Positions 51,135-60,609 of a stretch of DNA of 64,000 nt are shown here, one piece after another. A program made the translations under genes and the position numbers. Source of the stretch: JAFANK01 sp036741695 (GTDB taxonomy: Bacteria > Vulcanimicrobiota > Vulcanimicrobiia > Eremiobacterales > Eremiobacteraceae). Within the stretch, counting starts at the first letter, position 1; each line of letters opens with the position of its first letter. The stretch is from the NCBI GenBank assembly GCA_036741695.1, contig DAINRU010000002.1, positions 62,001 through 126,000 on the forward strand, in the 5' to 3' direction. The notes under the pieces were generated by a model that searched no databases, was not told the origin of the DNA, and saw nothing but the letters and a program-made list of their open reading frames with translations.

Positions 51135-51632
51135 ATGAGAACGTCCGTCGTCGCAGTGTTCGCCCTCGTGCTCGCGCTCGCCGCGTGCTCGAGCGCCACA
51201 CCGCCGCCTGGGCCGGTCTCCCTTCACCCGCAAGACGAGTCGACGCCGCCGCCGATCACCACGACGCCGGTGCCCATTGTCAAGGCGAAGGTCGTGACCG
51301 GTGCAGGTCGCGTCGACCCGTTTGTCGCGCTCTTCGGTCCGCCCACCGGCGGGTCGTCGACGCCCAGAGTCGCCGTGTCCACGTTCCCGAACATCCCGAC
51401 CTTGCCGGGCTTTGAAAACGCACCCGGTGCCGGCGGGATGTGGGGTTCGGTCAAGCTGACAGCCGTCATGCAGAACGGCGGCTACATCGCGATCGTCGAA
51501 GCCGACGGCAAATCGTACTTCGTGCGGCCGGGCGATCGCGTGGATGATAGGTTTCGCGTCATCTCCATCGGTCCAGATTATATAACGCTCGGAACAGATA
51601 CAGAAGAGCGACACTTCTCGCTAGGGGGTTAA
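51135..51632 (+). CDS. pilP: PilP-like lipoprotein
   Basis: This 165-residue lipoprotein has a signal peptide ending in the lipobox LAAC, a Pro/Thr-rich spacer and a small C-terminal beta domain (VKLTAVMQNGGYIAIVEADG, RPGDRVDDRFRVISIGPDYI). This is the position and architecture of PilP, which bridges PilNO and the secretin. Sequence similarity is weak by eye, so the call leans on gene order. It starts seven bases after pilO. Confidence 0.8.
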   Translation: MRTSVVAVFALVLALAACSSATPPPGPVSLHPQDESTPPPITTTPVPIVKAKVVTGAGRVDPFVALFGPPTGGSSTPRVAVSTFPNIPTLPGFENAPGAGGMWGSVKLTAVMQNGGYIAIVEADGKSYFVRPGDRVDDRFRVISIGPDYITLGTDTEERHFSLGG

Positions 51633-51635
51633 AAA

Positions 51636-53669
51636 ATGCATCGGCATCTTCGGTTGACGTCGGCCTGGCTCATGGGGTGCGCGCTCGTACTCCTCGGCCT
51701 TGCCTCTCCGCAGCCCGGCCGAAGCGCCGACAATCCGATCAAAGACGTCTCGTATGCGAAACGAGACGGGGCATTTGAGTTGTCGGTAGCGGCGTCCGGT
51801 CCGGTCACGACTCGCGTGAGCCGGTTCTCGGTCGACGCCAAGAGCGACATCGTAGATCTGGTCGTGGATGTGTCGCCGGCTTCATACGATGGCCAGACGA
51901 AGGTCATCGGCTTCTCGAACGGACAGATCCGTCAAGTCCGCGTCGGGCAGCTGTCGCAAAATCCGGCGGTCATGCGCATCGTCGTCGAGTCGACCGGCTC
52001 GCCGAAGTATCAGCTGACGAATGCGCCCGGCCACGTAACGCAGCTCGCCGTCCAGACGAACCAGGTCGCCTTCGCGCTGCCCACGCAACAGGCAGTCGCC
52101 GCAGCGCGCCAGGCTAAGGATCGTCAGGACACGGTAATCGGCGGATCCACGACTCCGGTCGTGGCCAGCGCCGGCACCGCCGACACCTCGAGCGGCAAGC
52201 CGCAAACGGCCAAGCCGGCCGCTCATCCGGCGCCCGCTGCCCATCCGGCGACGGTCGCCGCGGTGCAAGCCCCGGCACCCGCCAAGCCGCAGCCGAAACC
52301 AGCGGCAGCGCCCGCGCGGGCGAGCGCACCCGCACCGGCGCATGTCGCAGCTCCGGTCGTCGTGGCGCAGGCCACCCCGAATCCGTGGCTGCCCGGCGGC
52401 AAGTACTATTGCAAAGTCGGCGCGCATCATCCGTCCGCCGCGACCATGGCATCGCACGAGAGCGCTCCGGCTGCCTCGCATGCGATGGCGCCGGCACCGC
52501 CGCCGGACATGAACATGGCAGCGGGACCGCGCACCGTGAATATCGACGTGAAGAACGCCGACATCCTCGACGTCCTCAAGCTGCTCGCCAACGAGAGCGG
52601 CCAGAACATCGTGGCCACGCAGAACGTCAAAGGGACGGTCACGCTCTCGTTGCATGACGTGCCGCTTGCCACGGCCCTCGACCTCATCGTGCGGACCAAC
52701 GGGCTCGACTACCGTAAGATGGGCAACATCTACGTCGTGGGCACGACTGACGATCTCAACCACGAGTTCGGCTCGGCTGGTCAGGAGTCGACGCAGACCG
52801 TCGCCTTCCCGATCAAGTACGCCAACCCGCAGGACCTCGGCAAGCAGCTAGCCGGTGTCATCCCGGCGAACTCGTTCACGATCGACCCGCGTACCGATAC
52901 GGTCATCGTGAGCGGCACGCCGGAGATCATCCAGTCGGCTCGTAACTTCCTGGCGCTGACTGACGTGCCGGCACCGCAGGTGGTCTTCGAAGTCAAGGTC
53001 CTGGACATCACGCATAACGGCAACCTCGACGTCGGCGTGCAGTACAGCGGCTCGTCGCCCCTCGACCTGTTCGAGAACTGCCTCGAATGCGGCCCCGTCC
53101 AGACGGTACCCGTGCAGACGGTGAGCGGCAACCCCATCGCGCCGCAGCCGTTCACGCGCAACGCGCTGTTCGTGCAGGCGACCCTGAACTACCTGATCAC
53201 GCACAACGACGCCCAACTGCTCGCCAACCCGCGGGTCGCGGCGCTGGACAACCAGCAGGCGAACCTGCTCGTGGGCCAGACCTATCCGCTCGTGTACTAC
53301 AGCCCGCAGTCAGGCCAGTTCCAGGCGCAGTACATCGACATCGGCGTGAAACTGATCATCACGCCCACGGTCAACACCGATGGCTACATCACGACGACCA
53401 TGCATGTGGAGCGAAGCTTCATCACGGGGCTTGTCCAGCAGTTCCCGATTCTCGACAATCGCAAGGTGGATTCCATCCTGCGCGTCAAGGACGGCGATAC
53501 GATCGTGCTGGGCGGGTTGCTCGACGACGAGGCGACGGTCTCCGTCAGCAAGGTGCCGCTGCTTGGCGACATCCCGATCCTGGGCGCCTTCTTCAAGAAC
53601 GTGCAGAAGACGAAGACGCATCAGGAAGTGGTCTTCCTGATCACGCCGCACATCACGAGCGAGCACTAG
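51636..53669 (+). CDS. pilQ: Type IV pilus secretin PilQ
   Basis: This 677-residue outer-membrane channel protein has a signal peptide (about 1-30), an AMIN peptidoglycan-binding domain (35-150), an Ala/Pro-rich linker (160-290), an STN/N0-like domain (about 300-375, NADILDVLKLLANESGQN), an N1 domain, and the secretin barrel (455-675) with the conserved end VPLLGDIPILGAFFKNVQ and VVFLITPHI. A secretin implies an outer membrane. Only one AMIN domain is seen. A strong terminator follows. Confidence 0.95.
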   Translation: MHRHLRLTSAWLMGCALVLLGLASPQPGRSADNPIKDVSYAKRDGAFELSVAASGPVTTRVSRFSVDAKSDIVDLVVDVSPASYDGQTKVIGFSNGQIRQVRVGQLSQNPAVMRIVVESTGSPKYQLTNAPGHVTQLAVQTNQVAFALPTQQAVAAARQAKDRQDTVIGGSTTPVVASAGTADTSSGKPQTAKPAAHPAPAAHPATVAAVQAPAPAKPQPKPAAAPARASAPAPAHVAAPVVVAQATPNPWLPGGKYYCKVGAHHPSAATMASHESAPAASHAMAPAPPPDMNMAAGPRTVNIDVKNADILDVLKLLANESGQNIVATQNVKGTVTLSLHDVPLATALDLIVRTNGLDYRKMGNIYVVGTTDDLNHEFGSAGQESTQTVAFPIKYANPQDLGKQLAGVIPANSFTIDPRTDTVIVSGTPEIIQSARNFLALTDVPAPQVVFEVKVLDITHNGNLDVGVQYSGSSPLDLFENCLECGPVQTVPVQTVSGNPIAPQPFTRNALFVQATLNYLITHNDAQLLANPRVAALDNQQANLLVGQTYPLVYYSPQSGQFQAQYIDIGVKLIITPTVNTDGYITTTMHVERSFITGLVQQFPILDNRKVDSILRVKDGDTIVLGGLLDDEATVSVSKVPLLGDIPILGAFFKNVQKTKTHQEVVFLITPHITSEH

Positions 53670-53690
53670 ACCTAAGCCAGAACCTCGCAC

Positions 53691-53725
53691 AAGAGCCGCG
53701 GATCGTCCGCGGCTCTTGCCTTTTG
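53691..53725 (+). terminator. Intrinsic terminator of the pilMNOPQ operon
   Basis: A 12-bp perfect stem (AAGAGCCGCGGA, loop TCG) followed by GCCTTTTG lies 21 bases after the pilQ stop. Confidence 0.8.
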
Positions 53726-53737
53726 CGAAAGCCATAA

Positions 53738-53753
53738 CGGACCTAAAGGTCCG
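53738..53753. repeat. Member of the CGGACC/GGTCCG palindrome family
   Basis: CGGACC-TAAA-GGTCCG lies between the pilQ terminator and aroC, with the loop inverted (TAAA instead of TTTA) compared with the copies at 28849 and 29746. It has no T tract in the aroC direction, so it may be read from the other side or be non-functional. Confidence 0.55.
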
Positions 53754-53796
53754 GTGCGTCAAAGGTCCGCCGCCACGGGCAATGAAGCGACGCCGC

Positions 53797-54954
53797 ATGA
53801 TCAGATATATGACGGCAGGCGAGTCGCACGGCCCCGCACTCGTCGGCATACTGGACGGATTGCCGGCCGGCCTGGCAATCGACGTGGCAGGCATCGACGC
53901 CGCCTTGGCGGCACGCCAGGGTGGCCATGGGCGTGGTGGACGCATGAAGATTGAGAAAGACCGGGTAGAGGTCGTCGCCGGCATGCGCGGAGGGCGAACG
54001 CTCGGTTCGCCTGTCGCCATCCTCGTGCACAACCGGGATTTCGCCAATGTCAAAGATCTCATGGATCCCATCACAGGTTCTGGCGATCCGATCACCCGAC
54101 CGCGGCCCGGCCATGCGGACTTCGCCGGCGCGCTCAAGTACCGCCATCGCGACCTGCGCAACGTGCTCGAGCGAGCTAGCGCGCGCGAGACGGCGATGCG
54201 CGTGGCGCTGGGTGAGCTCGCGCGCCAATACCTCGCTGTGTTCGGCGTCACAGTGCGTTCGCACGTCGTGCAAATCGGCGACGTCACGGCGCGCACACTC
54301 GACCAGCTGCCCGATATTGAACATATAGCCGAGTCACCGGTGCGGTGTGCAGACGCGGAGGCAGCGACGCGGATGATGCAGCGCATCGATGAGGCGAAGA
54401 TCGCGGGTGATACGCTCGGCGGCGCCTTTGAAATTCGAGTGATGAAGATGCCCGTCGGGATCGGGAGCAATCGCCAACCATGGGAGCGCCTTGATGCGAT
54501 CATCTCCGGCGCGCTCATGAGCATCCAGACCGTCAAGGCAGTGGAAGTGGGGGAAGGCATCGTCTCCGGAGGCTACGTCGGCAGCAAATCGCACGACATC
54601 TTCGAGCTGCGCGGCGGACAGGTCGCGCGGCCGACAAATCGCGCCGGCGGCATCGAAGGTGGAATGTCCAACGGTGAGGATCTGATCGTGAGAGCGCGCC
54701 TCAAACCCATCGCGACCCTGATGGCGCCGCTCGAATCGATCGACGTCGCATCGGGGGAGCCGGCTCTGGCGACGATCGTGCGCAGCGACGTCTGCGCGGT
54801 GCCGGCAGCCTCGCTCATCGGCGAGGCCATGGTGTGCCTCGCGCTGGCGCGTGCCTTCTCGGAGAAGTATGGCGGCGACAGCGTGGCAGAAGTCGTGGAG
54901 CATTTCGAGGCGTCGCAGGCCGGCGCCGCCGGCGTGTTCGACCGGCCGCGCTGA
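53797..54954 (+). CDS. aroC: Chorismate synthase
   Basis: The protein has 385 residues from ATG 53797 (MIRYMTAGESHGPALVGIL), the usual family start; an ATG at 53782 would add five residues. Chorismate synthase removes phosphate from EPSP using reduced FMN. Signatures include HGRGGRMKIEKD, RPGHADFAGALKYRHRDLRN, RASARETAMRVALG, and the later NRAGGIEGGMSNGE. It forms part of the shikimate set with aroK and aroB downstream. Confidence 0.96.
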   Translation: MIRYMTAGESHGPALVGILDGLPAGLAIDVAGIDAALAARQGGHGRGGRMKIEKDRVEVVAGMRGGRTLGSPVAILVHNRDFANVKDLMDPITGSGDPITRPRPGHADFAGALKYRHRDLRNVLERASARETAMRVALGELARQYLAVFGVTVRSHVVQIGDVTARTLDQLPDIEHIAESPVRCADAEAATRMMQRIDEAKIAGDTLGGAFEIRVMKMPVGIGSNRQPWERLDAIISGALMSIQTVKAVEVGEGIVSGGYVGSKSHDIFELRGGQVARPTNRAGGIEGGMSNGEDLIVRARLKPIATLMAPLESIDVASGEPALATIVRSDVCAVPAASLIGEAMVCLALARAFSEKYGGDSVAEVVEHFEASQAGAAGVFDRPR

Positions 54955-54997
54955 CCGAAGAGTATATACGATGAAGGAACGTACGTAAGAAGGGCTC

Positions 54998-57900
54998 ATG
55001 GCAACGGCGCAGCCGAACAGAGAAGGAAAACAAGCCGAGGGCGGGGCGCAACAACGCGTCAGCGCCACGCTTGCTCAGGCGCGCCAACATCTCATCCGCA
55101 ACAATTCGCAGGCCGCTATCGCGCTGCTCAAGGAGCTCGCCAACCAGCCGGACTGTGCGCCCGACGTCCGCCTCGAGGCGGCGAAGATGCTGGGGACCGC
55201 GGGGGCAAACGCGGAGGCGGCGCAGTGCTACCTGAACGCAGGCCTGGCGCTGCTCTACGACCTTGGCGATATGGCGCGGGCCCGGCAGGCGTTCGCCAGC
55301 GCCCACAACCTCGATCCGCATAACCTCGACGTCATCTTCCATCTCGGCCAGGCCGACGTGGTGGAGGGCCGTACGCAAGATGGTCTTGCGAAATTCATCG
55401 ACGTCCTGCGCAAGTCCAACCTCAAGCACACCCCTGCGCTGTTCGAAGCGGGTTGCATCTATCAGGCGAACGGTCAATATGATCAGGCGATCTTGGCGTT
55501 CAAGAAAGTCCTCGATCGCGAGAAAGAGCACATCCAGGCGATCGTGCACATGGGGCAGCTGCATCAGATCAAGGGCATGATCCCCGAGGCCATCGGCTAT
55601 TACATGCAGGCGGCGCAGATCACGCGCGAGGCGCAGCAACTGGGCACGACGCGCCAGATCGTCAACATGGTCCTCGCTCTTGACGGCAACAACGCCCGCG
55701 CACGCAGTCTGCTCGCTGACCTGGACGAAAAGGGCGACGATGAGGAGGCCGAGACGCCTGCAGCGGCGTCGAGCACGCCACGGAAAATTGAAGCTCCCGC
55801 GCAGGCGGAACCAGCTCCGGCGCCGGTCCCGGCCGCGCGGGTACAGCCCGACGCGCCGCGGCCTGCAAAAGCGCCGCCGGCCGAGGAACACCTCACCGAG
55901 GATGGGTCGACGGCGAAAGCCAGCGGCAGTGCGACCGCCGCCGCCGAGCTCGCGCGTCTCGGCAAAGAGCGCGCCGCCGCCGAAGCGGCTCTTGCCAAGC
56001 TGCGGGCCGAACTCGAAGCGGCTCAGCTCGCCAACGAGTCGGCGCAAACCGAGGCAGCGCAGCGGCGCAGCGCCCTGGAGAAACAGGCGATGGCCGACAT
56101 CGCCGCGGAGATGGACGCCAAACGTGAGGCTGCCAAGCGCGAGCTCGCCGAGCTGCTCGAACAGGTGGAGCGGGCGCGCGCGGAGAGCGCCGAAGCCGCG
56201 TCCATGCGCGATACGATCGCCGCGGCGACGGCAGAGCTCGACGAAAAGCTGCAGCAGTTGCAGCAAGACGTTGCAGCTGCGGAGACGAGCCGCTCCAAGG
56301 CCGCGGGCGCGGTCGCCGCATCGGTCGGCGAGCTGGAGCGTAAGGCCAAGGCGCTGAAGGGCGACGTCGCAGCGGAGGAAGGGCGCCTCAAGGAGGCCAG
56401 AGCCCAGGCTGCCCAGATGCAGAGCAACCTGGGCAAGGCGAAGACGGCGCACGAGGCGGCGATGCTCGAGATCGCGGCGCGCCGCGAGCGCGCGCAAGCG
56501 GACCTCGAAAAAGCCGAGAGCGAAGCCGAGCGGGTCGTGCGCGAGAAAGATGCCGAGCGCGAGCGCAGCGAGCTCTCCGTGGCCGAGCTTGATAGCAAGG
56601 CGGAACAACTGCGTGCCGAGATCGCTAGTGTCGAACGGCGCCGCAAGGACGCCGAGAGCAAGGCTGCAGCCGCGCACGCCACGCTTGAGACGATGGAAGC
56701 ACAGATCGCCGCAGCGAAGGCGAAGGCGGACACCGCATCAGGCGATCTCAAGGATATCGTCGATCAAGTCAGGACAGCGCAAACCAACTCCACGGATCTG
56801 AGCGCACGCCTCGCCGAACTGCAGGCGGCGATCGAGCAAGCGGAGGGCAAGAAGCGCGTTCTCGAGGATTCGATCAGCAAGGTCAAACCATTGTCCAGCG
56901 CAGCCGACAAGCGGCGCGCGGAGGCTGAATCGGCGGCCGAACAAGCGGACAAGAAGAGAGCCAAACAGGAGTCCGAGCTCAAGGCCGTCGAGGTCCGTAA
57001 GCGCGAGCTCGAGGAAGCGCTCACCAAGCTGAAGTCGTTGAACTCGGCCGCCAGCGAGCGACGGGCCGAGGCAGAGGCGGCCGCCGAGCAGGCCGAGGCG
57101 CTGCGGGCAAAGCGCGAAGCAGACGCGGAGGCGCTCGCTGCGCGCATCACCACGCTCGAGTCGACGCTGCATGACGCAGACGCACGCGCCAAAGCGACCG
57201 CCGCGGAGAGCGCCGCTCTTGCTGAGCTGTCAGAAAAAGTGAGCGAGCATCGAGGTGCGGTGTTAGAGCTCGAGACGAAGAAGGCCGAGACCGAACGAGC
57301 TGTCGCTCAAGCACGTGCCGAGCTCGAGATGCTGCGCAAAGCCAACGACGAGGCCCGCGCGAGCCTCGAGACGCGCGCCTTTGACGCGCGCACAGGAGCT
57401 CCGCAGAACGCTGGAGAGCTGGACGCGGAGGCCGTCGCTGCCATCGTGCCGGCTGAATCGTGTGTGGAGTCGCTGCGCACGATCGAGACGCTTGCGGCGG
57501 ACGGTGAGCTCACCATCGATGCTGCGACAGATCTGGCGGGCTTCATCCATGAAGGACGAGCGCTGCATGCGCTGCGCGAGGCACGCAAGCGCGCGAACCT
57601 GGAAGCTGCGCCCGCTCCATACCTGCTCGTCTGCGGCGATCTCTGTCGCGACCTTGGCGACATCGCGGCCGCGCGCGACGCCTACCGCACGCTCAGCCTG
57701 GCCGACCCGAGCAAAGCGCAGCTCGCGCACGCTCGTATGGGGGACCTGTTCTTGTCGTTCGCCGAGCGCAGCACGGCCGCGGCGCTGCAGCGCGACGATG
57801 CGCACTTCGCAGCGACCGCCGACCCGGCAAAGGCGATCGAGACCTACGCCGAACTCGTAGCGCGGTTTCCTGAGGATCCCACATTCCGTGAAGAACTCGG

Positions 57901-59215
57901 CGCCTTGCACGAACGTCTAGGGAATTCGACGGCGGCTGGTCTTGCGTACACGCAAGCCATGGAAGGGTACCTGGGTGGCGACGACGTCGCTCGCGCCGTC
58001 GAGCTCGCGCCGAAACTGCTCGCGTCGCAGCCGGGCGACGGATCCGCGTACGAACTGGCCGCTCGCGCTTTCGAACGGGCGGGGCGCGCCGCCGAGGCGC
58101 ACAGCGCTCTGGACCAGGCGTTGCGTGCGTATCACGACGTGCACGCGGCGTCCGACGTCGAGCGGGTCTGCCGCCACCTGGCGGAGGTCGCAGAAGATCC
58201 AGTGCCGTACCGCCGAGAGCTTGCCGGGCTGCTGCGCGATGCTCAAGACAGCGCTGGTGCCGCAGAGCAGCTCCTCGAGGCGGCGGAGAAGCTCATCGGC
58301 TGGTCGCGTGGGGCCGAAGCAGACGAACTCTTGAAGGAAGCCGCCGCTACCGCTCCTGACGACGAGATGGCGGCGCAGCGGATCGCGGCGTTGTCGGCGC
58401 GGGCCAATGACGTGCAGCGCTCGGTGGACGACATCGCCCGGGGCGACCTGCTCGTCACCAAAGAGCAATACGATCGGGCAGCCGAGGCGTATCGCCGCGC
58501 GCTCGAGGAGAACCCGCGTCATGCGGGTGCGGCATACCGGCTCGCCTGTCTGCTCATGGATCACGTCCACGACTACGAGACCGCCGAGCAGTTGTTACAG
58601 AGCGCCTCGGAGCTACGACCGGGCCATGCCGCCACACGCTACAGGCTGGCGCTCGTCAAGGCGGCGCGCGGTCAGGTCGTGGAGGCGGTCGAGCTGCTCA
58701 TCGCTCTTGCCCGTTTTGACGAGGCGAACGCCGACTTCATCGAGCAGTTCGCCGAGCGGCTCGAGAAGGACGCCGAAAGCGGGGACGTCGCGGCGAAGTA
58801 CCGGCTCGGCATCGGCTATCGCGAACTGGGCCGGGTCGACGAGGCGCTCGTCATCTTGCAATCGATCCAGCGCGAGGCGGACTATGTCGTATTGTGCCAC
58901 AACGCTATCGGCCTGTGCTTGCGCCGCCAAGGCCTCGATACGGCGGCCGCAAAGAGATTCTCGAAGGCCATCGAGACCCCGGGTTATCCGGAGGCGCAGT
59001 ACCACGAAGCCCTCTATAACCTCGGCGAGCTCTACGAAGCCAAGAACACGACAGAGTCGCTGGCGCTGTCACTCGCCTCCTTTGAAGAGCTCTACGCCAG
59101 CGATTGCACGTTCAAGGATGTCGGCGACCGCATCAAGGCGGTCAAGGCGCGCATGGGAGCGGTCGAACGGCCGAAAGTGAAGCGGCTCCCGACCCGAGCA
59201 GCGGACCAGGCTTAA
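54998..59215 (+). CDS. Very large TPR and coiled-coil protein
   Basis: This 1405-residue soluble protein has no signal peptide or membrane segment. It has an N-terminal TPR array (about 20-250, with AILAFKKVLDREKEHIQAIV), a Pro/Ala linker (255-305), a very long Ala/Glu/Lys coiled coil (about 307-790) and a second TPR array (about 815-1390, with RAAEAYRRALEENPRHAGAA). I do not recognise a family. It could be a cytoplasmic scaffold. It lies between aroC and a BsuPI-like gene. The coiled-coil repeat composition makes the antisense strand look open, but that frame is a shadow. Confidence 0.85.
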   Translation: MATAQPNREGKQAEGGAQQRVSATLAQARQHLIRNNSQAAIALLKELANQPDCAPDVRLEAAKMLGTAGANAEAAQCYLNAGLALLYDLGDMARARQAFASAHNLDPHNLDVIFHLGQADVVEGRTQDGLAKFIDVLRKSNLKHTPALFEAGCIYQANGQYDQAILAFKKVLDREKEHIQAIVHMGQLHQIKGMIPEAIGYYMQAAQITREAQQLGTTRQIVNMVLALDGNNARARSLLADLDEKGDDEEAETPAAASSTPRKIEAPAQAEPAPAPVPAARVQPDAPRPAKAPPAEEHLTEDGSTAKASGSATAAAELARLGKERAAAEAALAKLRAELEAAQLANESAQTEAAQRRSALEKQAMADIAAEMDAKREAAKRELAELLEQVERARAESAEAASMRDTIAAATAELDEKLQQLQQDVAAAETSRSKAAGAVAASVGELERKAKALKGDVAAEEGRLKEARAQAAQMQSNLGKAKTAHEAAMLEIAARRERAQADLEKAESEAERVVREKDAERERSELSVAELDSKAEQLRAEIASVERRRKDAESKAAAAHATLETMEAQIAAAKAKADTASGDLKDIVDQVRTAQTNSTDLSARLAELQAAIEQAEGKKRVLEDSISKVKPLSSAADKRRAEAESAAEQADKKRAKQESELKAVEVRKRELEEALTKLKSLNSAASERRAEAEAAAEQAEALRAKREADAEALAARITTLESTLHDADARAKATAAESAALAELSEKVSEHRGAVLELETKKAETERAVAQARAELEMLRKANDEARASLETRAFDARTGAPQNAGELDAEAVAAIVPAESCVESLRTIETLAADGELTIDAATDLAGFIHEGRALHALREARKRANLEAAPAPYLLVCGDLCRDLGDIAAARDAYRTLSLADPSKAQLAHARMGDLFLSFAERSTAAALQRDDAHFAATADPAKAIETYAELVARFPEDPTFREELGALHERLGNSTAAGLAYTQAMEGYLGGDDVARAVELAPKLLASQPGDGSAYELAARAFERAGRAAEAHSALDQALRAYHDVHAASDVERVCRHLAEVAEDPVPYRRELAGLLRDAQDSAGAAEQLLEAAEKLIGWSRGAEADELLKEAAATAPDDEMAAQRIAALSARANDVQRSVDDIARGDLLVTKEQYDRAAEAYRRALEENPRHAGAAYRLACLLMDHVHDYETAEQLLQSASELRPGHAATRYRLALVKAARGQVVEAVELLIALARFDEANADFIEQFAERLEKDAESGDVAAKYRLGIGYRELGRVDEALVILQSIQREADYVVLCHNAIGLCLRRQGLDTAAAKRFSKAIETPGYPEAQYHEALYNLGELYEAKNTTESLALSLASFEELYASDCTFKDVGDRIKAVKARMGAVERPKVKRLPTRAADQA

Positions 59216-59386
59216 GCGGCGAGGCTTTTCGTGGCCTTAACGCGTCGTGTCCTGGCTAAAGGAACGGCGCAAAGAATCCGATTATCCATATAGGGGAATT
59301 CGCTTATTGCAACCCCGGCCTTTGCTTTGAGAGATAGAGGGCGTGCGTCTTTATAGCTCGTGGTCCGTGCCGCGCGAGGATCATCC

Positions 59387-60028
59387 GTGATCAGGGGACG
59401 TACAAGCGAATCCAGAGGCTTCGCCGGCAACTCCTATGGCGGACGCCGCACCACCCGCCCTCTGAAGTTCGCGATCACGATGGTGCTCTTGGCCTCGCTC
59501 TTGCTGCTCGCCATGGCCGGGATAACGCGATACACGGTGGGCGAGCCGATCATGCCCGATTGGGTCGCCAAACCGCTGCACCACAAGCAGCCGTCGTTGC
59601 CGCCCGGGATGACCTGGGATTTTGAGGTGCTCGACCCGGTCTCGAAGCGGCCCTATGAGACGCTCCCGGAGGTTGGGACCGTCTTGCTGCGACTCGCCAT
59701 CACGAACGACTCGGCGCTGCCCGTCAAGATGCAGTTCCGCACAGGGCTGCAAAGCGAGTTCATCGTGCGACGCGTCTTCACGTATGTGGACGGTCTGTTC
59801 GCGCTGCCTCTCGAGGTATGGCGTTCGAGCTATTTCCATAACGTATCGCAGAAGCCGACAACGCTCTCCTTGCAGCCCGGCGAGACTAAGGTGTATACGG
59901 CGACCTTCCAGCTGAACGCGCTCAATGCCAATCAGGTCCCACCCGGAGAGTATCGCATCGTCGCTGTCATCGATGCGATCTCGACCGGACGCTGGGAGAC
60001 CTCCATCCCCATGGTCAAGCCCTTGTGA
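59387..60028 (+). CDS. Membrane-anchored BsuPI-like domain protein
   Basis: The protein has 213 residues from GTG 59387, decided by a GAGGA site six bases upstream. It has one N-terminal membrane helix (ITMVLLASLLLLAMAGI, about 30-46) and an external beta-sandwich domain. The pattern QFRTGLQSEFIVRR, VWRSSYFHN, LSLQPGETKVYTATFQLN and VPPGEYRIVAVID resembles the BsuPI (intracellular proteinase inhibitor) domain. No protease target is evident. It is followed 56 bases later by aroK. Confidence 0.65.
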   Translation: MIRGRTSESRGFAGNSYGGRRTTRPLKFAITMVLLASLLLLAMAGITRYTVGEPIMPDWVAKPLHHKQPSLPPGMTWDFEVLDPVSKRPYETLPEVGTVLLRLAITNDSALPVKMQFRTGLQSEFIVRRVFTYVDGLFALPLEVWRSSYFHNVSQKPTTLSLQPGETKVYTATFQLNALNANQVPPGEYRIVAVIDAISTGRWETSIPMVKPL

Positions 60029-60084
60029 GGTTTGGCAGGCTCTCACAAGGATGAGGGCCCCGCCCTGAGCCGAACACCGCATAC

Positions 60085-60609
60085 GTGAACGTGGCGTTGA
60101 CGGGATTCATGGGCGCAGGCAAGACGACGACCGGCAAAAGGCTGGCACGGCTGTTGCGCCTGCCATTCGTCGACACCGACGCGGTGCTCGAGCGGCGCTA
60201 CGGTCCGATCGGCGACATCTTCGCGCAGCTCGGTGAAGCTGAGTTCCGGCGGCGTGAGGCCGCGCTCATCGCAGAACTCGCGGCGGCCGGCCCCTGCGTG
60301 CTCGCGGTCGGCGGAGGCGCTGTCCTCGACGTGAAAAATCGCCGGCACCTGCGCCGCCATGGGGTCATCGTCCACCTCGCGGTGAGCCCGCACGCTGCTT
60401 GGCGCCGGGTCGCCCACCGCCGTCATCGTCCGCTGCTCGGCGAACAACCCGACCTCGCATTAGTCACAGCGTTGCTCGAGGAGCGGGCGTCCGCCTATGC
60501 CGACTGCGATCTGACCATTCGTGTCGATCACCGCACGCCGCTCGGTGCCGCTCGCACTATCGCCCGCTGGTACGAGGGTCAGAGAAGCCAGAGAGCCACG
60601 CCCCGGTGA
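60085..60609 (+). CDS. aroK: Shikimate kinase
   Basis: This 174-residue kinase phosphorylates shikimate. It starts at GTG 60085. Walker A is GFMGAGKTT (7-15). Asp/Arg substrate residues are in FVDTDAVLE and FRRREAALIAEL, the glycine loop is AVGGGAV, and the lid arginine is in HRHRPLLGE. It overlaps aroB by four bases, a common aroKB arrangement. Confidence 0.95.
   Translation: MNVALTGFMGAGKTTTGKRLARLLRLPFVDTDAVLERRYGPIGDIFAQLGEAEFRRREAALIAELAAAGPCVLAVGGGAVLDVKNRRHLRRHGVIVHLAVSPHAAWRRVAHRRHRPLLGEQPDLALVTALLEERASAYADCDLTIRVDHRTPLGAARTIARWYEGQRSQRATPR

Noticed and set aside
54815..56677. A long open frame (about 620 codons) on the minus strand opposite the TPR/coiled-coil gene
   Set aside because: It is Arg/Leu/Ala-biased, has no motifs and overlaps a clearly real gene with strong repeat structure. 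The low stop frequency comes from the GC-rich third positions of the Ala/Glu codons.
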